The position numbers and the translations under genes were made by a program. Shown here piece after piece: positions 9,940 to 18,811 of a DNA stretch of 64,000 nt (positions within the stretch are counted from its first letter, which is position 1; every line of letters starts with the position of its first letter). The notes below the pieces were generated by a model. It saw nothing but the letters and a program-made list of their open reading frames with translations. It did not search any database and was not told where the DNA came from. This stretch comes from an uncultured Synergistales bacterium (lineage in GTDB: Bacteria; Synergistota; Synergistia; Synergistales; Aminobacteriaceae): contig CAJOEM010000003.1 of the NCBI GenBank assembly GCA_905233725.1, positions 1 to 64,000 of the forward strand, written 5' to 3'.

Positions 9940-10440
9940 TTACATAATATTATTATATTTCGCACGTCGCCGCATGAAAAAATATTCTTGCAAAATCTCC
10001 GCGCAATCTTGAGACAAAACTCCAGAGACAATTTTACACGTATGATTCAATCGCGAATCATTAGCTATGTTATACAACGTGCCAACAGCTCCGGACTTGT
10101 AATTCTTCGCGCCGAATATTATCTCCGAGATCCGAGCATTCACGCACGCTCCCGCACACATCGGACACGGTTCCAGCGTAACGTATAACTTGCAGCCGGA
10201 CAAATTCCAGAATTGCAACTTCTCAGCTGCTTCACGAATTGCGATAATTTCAGCATGCTCAGTTGGGTCAGATTTTTTGCGATCGCCTGCCAAACTCAGA
10301 ATCTCGCCGTCACGAACTATTAACGCCCCGACTGGAACATCGCCGCGTTCGAGAGATTTTCGTGCTTCAGTCAGAGCTATTCTCATGAAATGCGCATGTT
10401 CTGATTCTAATTCTGATTCAAATTCAAAATTCGGGATCAT
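9940..10440 (-). CDS. tadA: tRNA-specific adenosine deaminase
   Basis: TadA converts adenosine-34 to inosine in tRNA-Arg(ACG). The zinc-binding cytidine-deaminase-fold motifs are complete: HAE at 62-64 (zinc His and catalytic Glu) and PCPMC at 91-95 (two zinc Cys). The protein has 166 residues. An acidic repetitive N-terminal segment (FEFESELESE) precedes the domain and is encoded by a GAATCN-like hexamer repeat. The start ATG overlaps the yhcH stop as ATGA, so the two are translationally coupled. A general nucleoside deaminase is the less likely alternative. Confidence 0.9.
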   Translation of the reverse strand: MIPNFEFESELESEHAHFMRIALTEARKSLERGDVPVGALIVRDGEILSLAGDRKKSDPTEHAEIIAIREAAEKLQFWNLSGCKLYVTLEPCPMCAGACVNARISEIIFGAKNYKSGAVGTLYNIANDSRLNHTCKIVSGVLSQDCAEILQEYFFMRRRAKYNNIM

Positions 10441-10892
10441 ATTTTCACTTTCATGACGATTTTTTTAACCAGTTCCCGCTTCTGGAAAAATACTCCGGGT
10501 TTGTGAGCGTCTTCCGGCATGAATAATATAAAATGCCCTGGCGGCGTCTGCAAATAAACTCCCTCGCCCGAATAAAACGCAATGTCTTTATCATCCGAGT
10601 ATTTCTGCTCTTCCCTCAATAACGAGACGATCGCGTGACCGTACCATTCTTCGCCCGAAATCGTCACTTGAATATCTATATATTTCCTGTGTGCCTCGAA
10701 AAATTTCGCCTGAGCCGGGACTGTGTAAAACTCCGAGACCTCGTAAAAAATATTATCAGCGTCAATCTCATAATGTCCAGCAGGCATGTTTTTAAAATCT
10801 CCGGCGTGTTCCGACAAAAATTTCAAGCCAGTTAAAACTCTTGTGCCTAATCCGCCGTAACGTGACGGGTAATTCAAATTGCCAAGTATCAT
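10437..10892 (-). CDS. YhcH/YjgK/YiaL family protein (cupin-like)
   Basis: This 151-residue protein belongs to the YhcH/YjgK/YiaL (EbgC-like) family. These are beta-sandwich proteins often linked to sialic acid or other sugar metabolism, whose biochemical role is mostly unproven. Family features are ADNIFYEVSEFYT, FEAHRKYIDIQVTISGEE with the conserved HxxYxD-like core, and FMPEDAHKPGV with a likely metal His. The ATG at 10892 is used because AGGAGATG stands 8 bases before it; an upstream in-frame start has no such site. It sits between the helicase and tadA genes with no sugar genes nearby, so context does not help. Confidence 0.82.
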   Translation of the reverse strand: MILGNLNYPSRYGGLGTRVLTGLKFLSEHAGDFKNMPAGHYEIDADNIFYEVSEFYTVPAQAKFFEAHRKYIDIQVTISGEEWYGHAIVSLLREEQKYSDDKDIAFYSGEGVYLQTPPGHFILFMPEDAHKPGVFFQKRELVKKIVMKVKI

Positions 10893-10912
10893 GTTCGTAT
10901 CATCTCCTGTAA

Positions 10913-13900
10913 TCATAATTTCTCGCGACCGCAATAATACTTCAAGTCGCATTTGCTGCAAACTGCGAAATCCGTAACTCCTGAAAATCCCGAAGCGGAC
11001 AATTTCGCAATCTCCGCAATCATTCCGTCAAAAAACGCGATTGCCTGTTGCGTTTCCGAATTATTATACGCGAATGAGATTATCGGCGAACCGTTTTCCT
11101 CACCGGTGTAATACAGCGACATGCGCTTGATTCTCAGATTTGAGTTTTGCTGCGAAAATTTCTGCGTCAACAAGTGCGCGTAAATATTCAGCTGCTTCCT
11201 GCTAATCTCAAGTTTCTCACGGTCACGATTAATATTAATATTCGGCTTTGAACCCGACCTGAAATCCATAATTTCTAAATCTTCGTCATTATTATTAATT
11301 GCACGCAACAAATCGACTTTGCCACGAATCGCGTAATTCTTCCCGAGCAACTCGAGCGGCAAATCCGAATCTTTCACCGAACGCCAAGTCCCCTGCTGCT
11401 GCCAGGCGTAACGCAAGATTTCCTGCACAGCCTGTGAACGCTGCAATTTCGACAAATGCCCATGCTCAGATTTCGAAAGCGACTCGTATTTTTCATCGAG
11501 CATACTCTGGATATTCGCGTCATTTATGAAATTCGAGTTCCCATCAAGAATCTTCCTGTGAATTTCGCTCAACGTATCATGAATCACTAAATCAAACATT
11601 TGCGCATTATTCCTCGAGTGCAAAAATCCCAGCTCCGTGAAAAATTTATGCTGCAACGGACAATCCTCAAATATTCGCAAATCATCGAACGTGTAAATCT
11701 TTCTGAATGCGAGTTTCTTGCTGTTGCGTAAGTGCAGATTCGTGATAATAAAGCTCTTGTCATGCGTGTCGGGCAGCGAATTGTAAATCTTCCTGAAGCA
11801 TTTCCCCGGAGAATTTTTGTCGCAAAGGCACGTCAGAATCAAAATATCTCTCGCACGTGAGAACGCCGTGTAATACAGCCGCCAAAAATCAAAATTGCGA
11901 ATTTGGTCATACGGCTCGAAATTCGAATGCCTGAAATATTTTTTTTCGATTCGCATCATCGTCATGTCATTGGATTTCCTGTCATCTTGCGGCACGTCCC
12001 AAAGCGAATCTACAAACACAATCGGAAATTCCATGCCTTTAGAATTCCGAATATCCATGAACGCAACGCAGCCTGACGGAGTTTTCACATGTGACACGCC
12101 GATATTTTCTGGAACGCCGCTTTCACGAACGAAGCGCAAATACGTGTTGAAAAAGCTCTTCGCGATATTATCCAGGAATTTCGGGTGAAAATTATTAATA
12201 TTATGCTCGTGTTCGAAATCCTGAATTATCTCCGAGAATTTCGCAAGATTATACGCGCGCCGTGTGATTCTAGCGTTATCCGTCAAGTTCACATTCAGCG
12301 TCTCTTTGAACGGCGAGAATGCAAATAATTTATACAGCAAATCCGAGAACGTAAGATTTTCAACTTCGCGTTTTCTGGGAATTTTCGCAATCAAGTCACC
12401 AGTCTGTCTCAGGAATTTACTCAGCTCAGCATAACTCGGTTTCTCGACGTAATGCGTGACCATGTTCAGGCAAGTCCTGTAGTAAATCACGTGTTCGGGG
12501 TCTTTGCCGTTCAGCCTGAATTCGCCGTTCTCAAGTGAATTAACATAACTCTGGAACATAACAAGCAGGCAGCCAATCGCAAATTTAATCTCAACGCGCT
12601 TGAAATACATGTTTGACAGGGGCGAATACACGCTCACACCGTTCTTCTCAAGAAAGCTCGACAATGCCTGCACGCGAGAATCTTTCACTGACCTGAACAG
12701 AAACGCAACTTGATTATAATCCTGCAATTTTCCGGAATCATGCAGCGTGTTAATAAACTGCAAGATTTTCTCGTGCCAGTCATCCGGAGCATCAAAACCC
12801 GAAATTTTCATGACGCAAACGTTCTGAGATTTCCCGGACGCAACGAATTTTTTTCGCGGCTCGATCTTCTTCGAGTACCTGAAATTTCCCCAGGTTTTCA
12901 GCGAGTCTATCCAGTTTGTGCAGAACTCGATAATGCTTTTCTCTGACCTGTAATTCTCGGTTAAATGCACAATTTTGCACTGACTGCCCGGGAATTTCTG
13001 CGGAAAGTCAAGAATGTTTCGGACGATCGCGCCTTTGAAGCCATAAACACTCTGGTCATCATCGCCGACAACGCAAATATTATTCTCATCGCCGGCGAGC
13101 ATCAACATAATTTGCTCTTGAGCGTAATTCGTGTCCTGATAATCATCAATCATGATATGCGTTACACGTGAGATAATCTCGTCGAGAATTTCAGGATTAT
13201 GCGTGAATAATTTATACGTCTCGAATAATATCAACTCGTGATTCAGCGCGTTATTTTCGCCAAGAATTTCCAGATAGATCCGCATCACGTTGCCCATCGC
13301 AGAAATCGCAACATCCGGGTCGCTTATTAATTCCTCAGGAGCAATCAACTCGCCGAGCAAAAATCGCATATAATCGCAAATTTCCTGTGAACGCTTCCAT
13401 TTTGAATTTGAAGCCGGTGTCTTGAACAGCAAATCTATCCCATCAAGCGCGTCAAATCTGTCAATATTCCTGAATATCAAGTACGCCTGTTCGAAATCGC
13501 TAATAATCCTGAAACGCTTCTTGAAATCCGAGTGTTCCAGCAAAATCTTCGTGCAGAAATCCTGAATCGTTGAGACAATAATTTTCCCGGCATCGGCTTG
13601 TAGCTTGCGTTTGGAAAATTCTGCGTGAATTTGTGCGGACATTTCCATAGCTGCTTTTTCCGAGAACGTCGCGATGAAAATATTCTCAGGATTGACTTTG
13701 CGATCCTGAATCAAGAACGCTGCCCGTTGAATAATCGTGAAAGTCTTGCCAGTGCCCGGACCTGCAATCACCAAAACTGGACCTTCACCGGTCGAGATTG
13801 CCTGACGCTGTGAGTCATTCGCCTTGCCAAAATCGAAAGCATCAGGTTCCTCTGCGAAACTGCTTCCCTGACAGTACGCGCAATTATCGCACCTGAAATC

Positions 13901-15379
13901 CTCATCAAAAATTTTCCCGAAATACTCAAGCAAGAATCTTCTCAAGCACTTCTCACACTTGCAGAAATCCATAACGCTTTGATTCGCACTCGCATTCTTG
14001 AGATCATCACTTGAGACAAGCATTACAGACTCAGATTTTTCGGCTTTAGCTCGCAGATTCAGCCTCGAAATATCCTGATAAAAATTCTCAAGCGAGTCCG
14101 GAATCTCAAAATGTATCATGAAGCGAATATCCTGGCGAGAAACTTTCTGCAGCGAATTGTGATTTGTAACGAGAATATTAGACTTGGCGGAATTAAAATC
14201 ATCGAGAATTTCCCGTTCAGAATTTGAAATCGTGTATGGATTTATCAACAGGGAATTTTGTTCGAGTTCGTTCAGGATTTCTTCGCATTTCAGCACATCG
14301 TCGCAGATAATCACGCCGCAAGAATCCGCACGCTCGGAAATTATCCTGCAAATCGAAGCTAGCTTATTCTCAGAATTTGCCACGTCGAGAAAAATATTTG
14401 CACGTTCAAAATCCGAAGACAAATCCGAGACGAACATATACGGCTCGATTAATCCCAGCGAATTTGCCAGCTCATTCTGAATTTGCACGCCGGCTATGTC
14501 CAGAAAAATTGCCACAGGAGGACGCTTTGCAGTCTGGAAACTCAGCGCGTTAATCAGCCTTGATATTCTTGAAAACTCGTCCGCGATATTAGCCTGCCAG
14601 CGCGAATTAATAATTACCCGCGAAATATCCGATTGTTTTACGAATTTGCGAAAATCATCTTTTGCGAGTTGTGACGGTGTTGTGTAAATTATCTTGTAAG
14701 CACCTTTGCGAGCGCGTTCGAAAATTTCTGTTCGTTGCCAAGGTGACAGTGATGAGTGAATATAGACCGAGGGCAATGCGGGGTTTTCTTTGCGTGAACT
14801 CAGTGACGGTGAAATTACTAGAGTTACAGCCGGATTGATTATCGCTGGCAGCTGGAAGCTCAAGATTCGCTCAGACTCGTCCGGGATAATTGCGAGAACG
14901 TCGCGTGAATCAAGAATTGCCTGAACAAGATCTTCCTGACCCGTTGCGAAAAATTTCTGGTCAAAATGCTGCTGTAGCAAATTCTGCAAGTACGTAAGCG
15001 GCTTCGAATCCTGCTCTGGAATTTGCGCTTGCTCCTGTTCTGATTCAGGCTCGTCATCAAATCCGGAATCAAAGCCCGAACCTGAATCAGAATCCGAATC
15101 CGAATCTGGCTCCGGCAACGCAGAATCCGAAACACGCTCGAATTTCTCCTGCAAATCCGCTAGTGCAGACTTGTTGGCTTCGAGTTGTTCCTGAATTTCG
15201 ATCATGTCAGCATGAAGTTGATCGAGTTGCCTGTTTTTCTCGTCGAGTTCGTTTTGTTTTGCGTCAAGCTCCTGATTCAGCGAGTTAATCTTGCTCTCCT
15301 GCTGCTGAATCTTCGCCGTCAGTAATTTCGTCCTCGCGGTGATTATATTCTGAACTTGCTGTTGTTCTTCGTCGGTCAA
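10913..15379 (-). CDS. RecQ-like / UvrD helicase / Fe-S PD-(D/E)XK nuclease fusion
   Basis: This 1488-residue protein has several modules. (1) Residues 1-85 are a coiled coil. (2) Residues 88-125 are a Ser-Asp/Glu repeat linker. (3) Residues 130-505 are RecQ-like: FFATGQEDL matches motif 0, SFQLPA follows the place of the Walker A loop, and CLRRFLLEYFG...CDNCAYC is the RecQ zinc motif. The Walker A loop itself reads PDESERIL with no GK(S/T), the DEAH box is INSRWQA, and the arginine-finger motif is lost, so ATP hydrolysis here is unlikely. (4) A complete UvrD/PcrA-type SF1 helicase follows: GPGTGKT at 540-546, DDYQD at 745-749, GDDDQSVYG, LTENYRS. (5) The C-terminal RecB/AddB-type nuclease has C1240, C1474, C1477 and C1483 as a likely 4Fe-4S set, H1267, D1356, D1372 and a QLNIY motif, but its DxK motif reads DFR. 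A role in processing DNA ends or stalled forks is inferred. The start is a TTG 10 bases after hisD. Confidence 0.82.
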   Translation of the reverse strand: MTDEEQQQVQNIITARTKLLTAKIQQQESKINSLNQELDAKQNELDEKNRQLDQLHADMIEIQEQLEANKSALADLQEKFERVSDSALPEPDSDSDSDSGSGFDSGFDDEPESEQEQAQIPEQDSKPLTYLQNLLQQHFDQKFFATGQEDLVQAILDSRDVLAIIPDESERILSFQLPAIINPAVTLVISPSLSSRKENPALPSVYIHSSLSPWQRTEIFERARKGAYKIIYTTPSQLAKDDFRKFVKQSDISRVIINSRWQANIADEFSRISRLINALSFQTAKRPPVAIFLDIAGVQIQNELANSLGLIEPYMFVSDLSSDFERANIFLDVANSENKLASICRIISERADSCGVIICDDVLKCEEILNELEQNSLLINPYTISNSEREILDDFNSAKSNILVTNHNSLQKVSRQDIRFMIHFEIPDSLENFYQDISRLNLRAKAEKSESVMLVSSDDLKNASANQSVMDFCKCEKCLRRFLLEYFGKIFDEDFRCDNCAYCQGSSFAEEPDAFDFGKANDSQRQAISTGEGPVLVIAGPGTGKTFTIIQRAAFLIQDRKVNPENIFIATFSEKAAMEMSAQIHAEFSKRKLQADAGKIIVSTIQDFCTKILLEHSDFKKRFRIISDFEQAYLIFRNIDRFDALDGIDLLFKTPASNSKWKRSQEICDYMRFLLGELIAPEELISDPDVAISAMGNVMRIYLEILGENNALNHELILFETYKLFTHNPEILDEIISRVTHIMIDDYQDTNYAQEQIMLMLAGDENNICVVGDDDQSVYGFKGAIVRNILDFPQKFPGSQCKIVHLTENYRSEKSIIEFCTNWIDSLKTWGNFRYSKKIEPRKKFVASGKSQNVCVMKISGFDAPDDWHEKILQFINTLHDSGKLQDYNQVAFLFRSVKDSRVQALSSFLEKNGVSVYSPLSNMYFKRVEIKFAIGCLLVMFQSYVNSLENGEFRLNGKDPEHVIYYRTCLNMVTHYVEKPSYAELSKFLRQTGDLIAKIPRKREVENLTFSDLLYKLFAFSPFKETLNVNLTDNARITRRAYNLAKFSEIIQDFEHEHNINNFHPKFLDNIAKSFFNTYLRFVRESGVPENIGVSHVKTPSGCVAFMDIRNSKGMEFPIVFVDSLWDVPQDDRKSNDMTMMRIEKKYFRHSNFEPYDQIRNFDFWRLYYTAFSRARDILILTCLCDKNSPGKCFRKIYNSLPDTHDKSFIITNLHLRNSKKLAFRKIYTFDDLRIFEDCPLQHKFFTELGFLHSRNNAQMFDLVIHDTLSEIHRKILDGNSNFINDANIQSMLDEKYESLSKSEHGHLSKLQRSQAVQEILRYAWQQQGTWRSVKDSDLPLELLGKNYAIRGKVDLLRAINNNDEDLEIMDFRSGSKPNININRDREKLEISRKQLNIYAHLLTQKFSQQNSNLRIKRMSLYYTGEENGSPIISFAYNNSETQQAIAFFDGMIAEIAKLSASGFSGVTDFAVCSKCDLKYYCGREKL

Positions 15380-15388
15380 AATTTTCGT

Positions 15389-16678
15389 TTACCCCGCAGC
15401 TAAATTATTTCTGCGTATTAGCACGCTCTGAGCATGACCTGTCAGACCCTCGGAATTTGCGAACGCGGCTATATCCTCCGAGACTTTTTCAAGAGCTGAT
15501 TGCGTATAATAAATATATTGCGATTTTTTCACGAAATCATCGACTGATAACGGACTTGAGAATCTCGCAGTGCCCATCGTTGGCAGTGTGTGATTCGTTC
15601 CGGCGAAATAATCCCCCAGAGCTTCCGGAGCATTCCTCCCAAGAAAAACCGAGCCTGCATTCCTGATTTTGCCAGCACACAGCCATTCAAACGCATTATC
15701 GACGCAAATTTCCAGATGTTCAGGAGCAATATCATTCGCAATTTTCACGGCATTTTCGAGTTCCTGAACAAGAATTATTTTCCCGTTATTCTCGATTGAA
15801 GCGCGCGCAATTTCGTGACGTTCGAGTTTCGGGATTTGCTTTTCCAACTCGTCCTGAACTTGCAGAGCCAATTCTCGCGAGTCCGTTATCAAAATCGCCG
15901 TTGCCAATTTATCATGTTCGGATTGTGCCAGCATGTCCGCAGCCAAGTACGCCGGGTTATTTTTCGAGTCCGCAATTATTAATATCTCGCTTGGTCCAGC
16001 TATCATGTCTATCGCAACTTTCCCGAATACCTGACGTTTCGCCTCAGCTACGAAAATATTTCCCGGCCCGACTATCTTGTCAACTTTTGAGACGCTCTCA
16101 GTTCCGAACGCAAACGCGCCGATTGCTTGAGCACCGCCCATCTTGAAAATCACGTCAACTCCGGCAACATGTGCAGCAGCGATTATCTCGGGTTTTATAA
16201 CCGGTGGTGTTGCGATATAAATTTCACGACAGCCGGCAATCTTCGCAGGTATCGCATTCATCAGGACGCTCGACGGATACGACGCTGTACCGCCCGGAAC
16301 GTATAATCCGACACGCTCCAACGGGATCACTCGTTGTCCAAGAATTACGCCCTCAGAATTTGAGAATGCGAATCCATTTCGAACTTGATGCTCGTGAAAT
16401 TCCCGGATATTTTTCGCAGCACGTTCCAGAATTTGCAGGTAATTTTCCCCGACAGATTCCAGCGCGCGATTAATTTCTTCCTGAGTTACACACAGATTTT
16501 CCAGATTTGCGCCATCGAATTTGAGCTCGTATTCTTTCACAGCAGCGTCACCGAATTTGCGAACGTTTTCCAGAATTTCGCTGACAGTCTGCGTGACATT
16601 TCCCCGTGAATTTTGCGTGAACTCGCCAATTAATTCCGAATTTTTCCCAAAATCATTCTCGTCAAGTATTTTTATCAT
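15389..16678 (-). CDS. hisD: Histidinol dehydrogenase
   Basis: HisD catalyses the last two steps of histidine synthesis, L-histidinol to L-histidine, with NAD and zinc. The 429 residues match the family. Diagnostic segments are VPGGTASYPSSVLM, VDKIVGPGNIFV, IDMIAGPSEILI and the metal/catalytic LAQSEHDKLATAIL; near the end comes the catalytic-His segment TNHTLPTMGTARF. The start ATG overlaps the hisG stop as ATGA. Only hisZ, hisG and hisD are here; the other histidine genes must be elsewhere. Confidence 0.95.
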   Translation of the reverse strand: MIKILDENDFGKNSELIGEFTQNSRGNVTQTVSEILENVRKFGDAAVKEYELKFDGANLENLCVTQEEINRALESVGENYLQILERAAKNIREFHEHQVRNGFAFSNSEGVILGQRVIPLERVGLYVPGGTASYPSSVLMNAIPAKIAGCREIYIATPPVIKPEIIAAAHVAGVDVIFKMGGAQAIGAFAFGTESVSKVDKIVGPGNIFVAEAKRQVFGKVAIDMIAGPSEILIIADSKNNPAYLAADMLAQSEHDKLATAILITDSRELALQVQDELEKQIPKLERHEIARASIENNGKIILVQELENAVKIANDIAPEHLEICVDNAFEWLCAGKIRNAGSVFLGRNAPEALGDYFAGTNHTLPTMGTARFSSPLSVDDFVKKSQYIYYTQSALEKVSEDIAAFANSEGLTGHAQSVLIRRNNLAAG

Positions 16679-17304
16679 GTTCGTAATTTCCCGATTATAT
16701 TATTTATCTCTTGAGTCTTGAATTTATACGCCGATTTATTCGCGATTAGCCTTGCACTCAGATTCGCAATATTATTTATCACGCGCAAATTATTTTCACG
16801 CAGAGTTGTGCCGGTTTCGACTATGTCAACGATAACATCCGAAAGATTCAGTATGGGCGCAAGTTCAACGGAGCCTCGCAGGCAAATAATATCTATGTCA
16901 CGTCCAAGACCAGCATAATATTTCCGCGCAATATTCGGGAATTCTGTCGCAACTCGCAAAGTCCGTGAATTATCGTCAGCGAAGTTTTCCAGAGCAGCCA
17001 CTGACATCGTGCAAATTCCTGTTTTCAGGTCGAGTAATTCGTAAACATCAGGCTCACGTTCGAGCAAAATATCCTTCGCGGAAATCCCAATATCAGCAGC
17101 GCCTCTCTCAACATAAACCGGAACATCAAACGGCTTCACCCAGAATAATCTCAGCGCAAAATTTAAATCTGCAAATTCGCGTTCGAATATCAATTTTCTG
17201 CCCGGCTCTAAAATTCCAGGAATGCTCAAGCCAGACTTCTCGAATAATCTGCAAACTCTTTCACCAAGTCTGCCTTTGGGTAATGCAACGTTAATAACTC
17301 TCAT
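16675..17304 (-). CDS. hisG: ATP phosphoribosyltransferase, short form
   Basis: HisG condenses ATP and PRPP in the first step of histidine synthesis. At 209 residues it is the short form, which lacks the C-terminal regulatory domain and needs HisZ; hisZ is directly upstream. Features are VALPKGRLGERV at the start, VERGAADIGISAKD, the PRPP-binding-like VDIVETGTTLRENNL near the C-terminus, and the DIICLRGSVELAP core. I took the ATG at 17304, which lies inside the hisZ end (14-base overlap) after a GGGGG stretch. It overlaps hisD by 4 bases. Confidence 0.93.
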   Translation of the reverse strand: MRVINVALPKGRLGERVCRLFEKSGLSIPGILEPGRKLIFEREFADLNFALRLFWVKPFDVPVYVERGAADIGISAKDILLEREPDVYELLDLKTGICTMSVAALENFADDNSRTLRVATEFPNIARKYYAGLGRDIDIICLRGSVELAPILNLSDVIVDIVETGTTLRENNLRVINNIANLSARLIANKSAYKFKTQEINNIIGKLRT

Positions 17305-18196
17305 GATTGCCCCCAAGTTTATCAAGATACACAGCAAAGCCGATTGCGTGAGAATTTTCGTGACCCATTCTGCGCATCAAGTTATCATACTGACCGCCAG
17401 ACAAAATACTCTCCGGCACTCCGTCAATAAAGCCGCGAAAAACGATCCCGTTGTAATAATTCAGGTCGCTAATCACCGAGAAATCCACACGAACATTCCC
17501 GCCGAAATTCCCCAGCAAATTCTCGAACTGAGCCAGATAATAATTCCCGCGAAAAATCTCTCGCAACTCAGAAATCCCTGACACGTTTATTAACTTCACC
17601 AGCAAATTTTTCTCAAGCTCCGGAATTTGCAGATTTGCTATTTCATGTGAATTTTTCTCCGAGACAAATTTCAGAATATCCGCGCGTAAATTCGTGTTAT
17701 CAATTCGTGACAGCAAACTCGATAATAATCCCAAATGCGAAACGTCCAGAACATATTCTTTCCCGTCCGAGATTTTCTCAAGACTCTTCAAAGCAAGTTC
17801 CAGAACTTCACGCACACACGCTTCGTCAAATGCGCCGATACACTCAAGGCCAACCTGTGAAATCTCACGAAACGCACGAATATTTCTCGATGTCCTGTAA
17901 ATTTTCTCGTCATAAAAAAATTTCTGAAGCACATTCTCCGGATTTTCCCGCAAATGCTTCACGATTGAGAGCGTAACGTCCGGTTTCAGTGCCATCAATT
18001 TGCCGTCAATATCCGTGAACGTGATAATATCCTGCGAGATCAAGAACTCTTTATTCTTCGCGTACAGGTCATACTCTTCGAACTTGCCCATTCTGTAAAA
18101 CGAGTAGCCATAATCCGAATACAACTCACGCAATTTCAACGCAGCAAATTCTTCAGGACGCAAATATTTCGGCAGCGTGTTCAAATCACGAAGCAT
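17291..18196 (-). CDS. hisZ: ATP phosphoribosyltransferase regulatory subunit
   Basis: HisZ is a paralogue of histidyl-tRNA synthetase that has lost charging activity and forms a hetero-octamer with short HisG. The protein (301 residues) has the class II synthetase-like parts expected: TDIDGKLMALKPDVTLSIVK (motif 2 region), YDEKIYRTSRNIRAFREISQ, and GGQYDNLMRRMGHENSHAIG (motif 3 region). It lacks the anticodon-binding domain of true HisS. Its pairing with a short HisG supports HisZ over HisS. It begins 3 bases after the flavodoxin gene stop. Confidence 0.9.
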   Translation of the reverse strand: MLRDLNTLPKYLRPEEFAALKLRELYSDYGYSFYRMGKFEEYDLYAKNKEFLISQDIITFTDIDGKLMALKPDVTLSIVKHLRENPENVLQKFFYDEKIYRTSRNIRAFREISQVGLECIGAFDEACVREVLELALKSLEKISDGKEYVLDVSHLGLLSSLLSRIDNTNLRADILKFVSEKNSHEIANLQIPELEKNLLVKLINVSGISELREIFRGNYYLAQFENLLGNFGGNVRVDFSVISDLNYYNGIVFRGFIDGVPESILSGGQYDNLMRRMGHENSHAIGFAVYLDKLGGNHESY

Positions 18197-18199
18197 GAA

Positions 18200-18667
18200 T
18201 TATTCGAACCAGCCTTTGAGCATGTCACGCGTGATTCTGCCACGAATTAATTTCCCGGCTTTCCAGTTTGCAGCAGGATACGCAGCTTTGAGATCGCGAA
18301 AACTTTTCTCGACCGTAGAGCCGCCAGACGTAGCGAACACGTAAATATTTTTCCCGGCGATATTGCAGCTCTCAAGAAACGTGTTAATTATGTGTGGCGC
18401 AGTGTACCACCAAACCGGAAAACCAATGAATATATTCTCGTACTCGTCAAGATTTGGTAACTCTCCAGAAATTTCCGGACGTGAATTTTTCTCGCGCATT
18501 TCGACTGAACTACGGCTCTGATTATCCATCCAGTTCAGGTCAGCTTGTGAATATAATTGCGCAGGTTTAATCTCGTACAAATCCGCGTCAACTAATCCGG
18601 ACAAAGCTTCGGCAACTTTTCCCGTAACGCCGCTCGCTGAAAAATATGCTACAAGATTCTTACTCAT
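18200..18667 (-). CDS. Flavodoxin
   Basis: This is a small FMN-binding electron-transfer or NAD(P)H-quinone-reductase-like protein of 155 residues. The phosphate-binding loop is the N-terminal YFSASGVTGKVAEAL. The FMN ring loops are probably FIGFPVWWYTAPHIIN (about residues 80-95) and FATSGGSTVEKSF. It is of the flavodoxin_4 type often annotated as flavodoxin without a known partner. It heads the minus-strand series containing the his genes, 3 bases before hisZ, and is divergent from thiT. Confidence 0.82.
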   Translation of the reverse strand: MSKNLVAYFSASGVTGKVAEALSGLVDADLYEIKPAQLYSQADLNWMDNQSRSSVEMREKNSRPEISGELPNLDEYENIFIGFPVWWYTAPHIINTFLESCNIAGKNIYVFATSGGSTVEKSFRDLKAAYPAANWKAGKLIRGRITRDMLKGWFE

Positions 18668-18811
18668 TCAAAATTCCTCCGTGTTTATCAAATATCAAAT
18701 TATCTATCAAATATCGAAATTCTAGCACAAAGTTTTTTCGCGTGATATTATTCGCAACGTGTGCGTAAATTTTCGCATGATTTTTATTTTTTATTTACAG
18801 AGGTGTTTTTC

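Noticed and set aside
18668..18811. TPP riboswitch upstream of thiT
   Set aside because: The CTGAGA and ACCTGA-type elements are missing from the 144-base gap.
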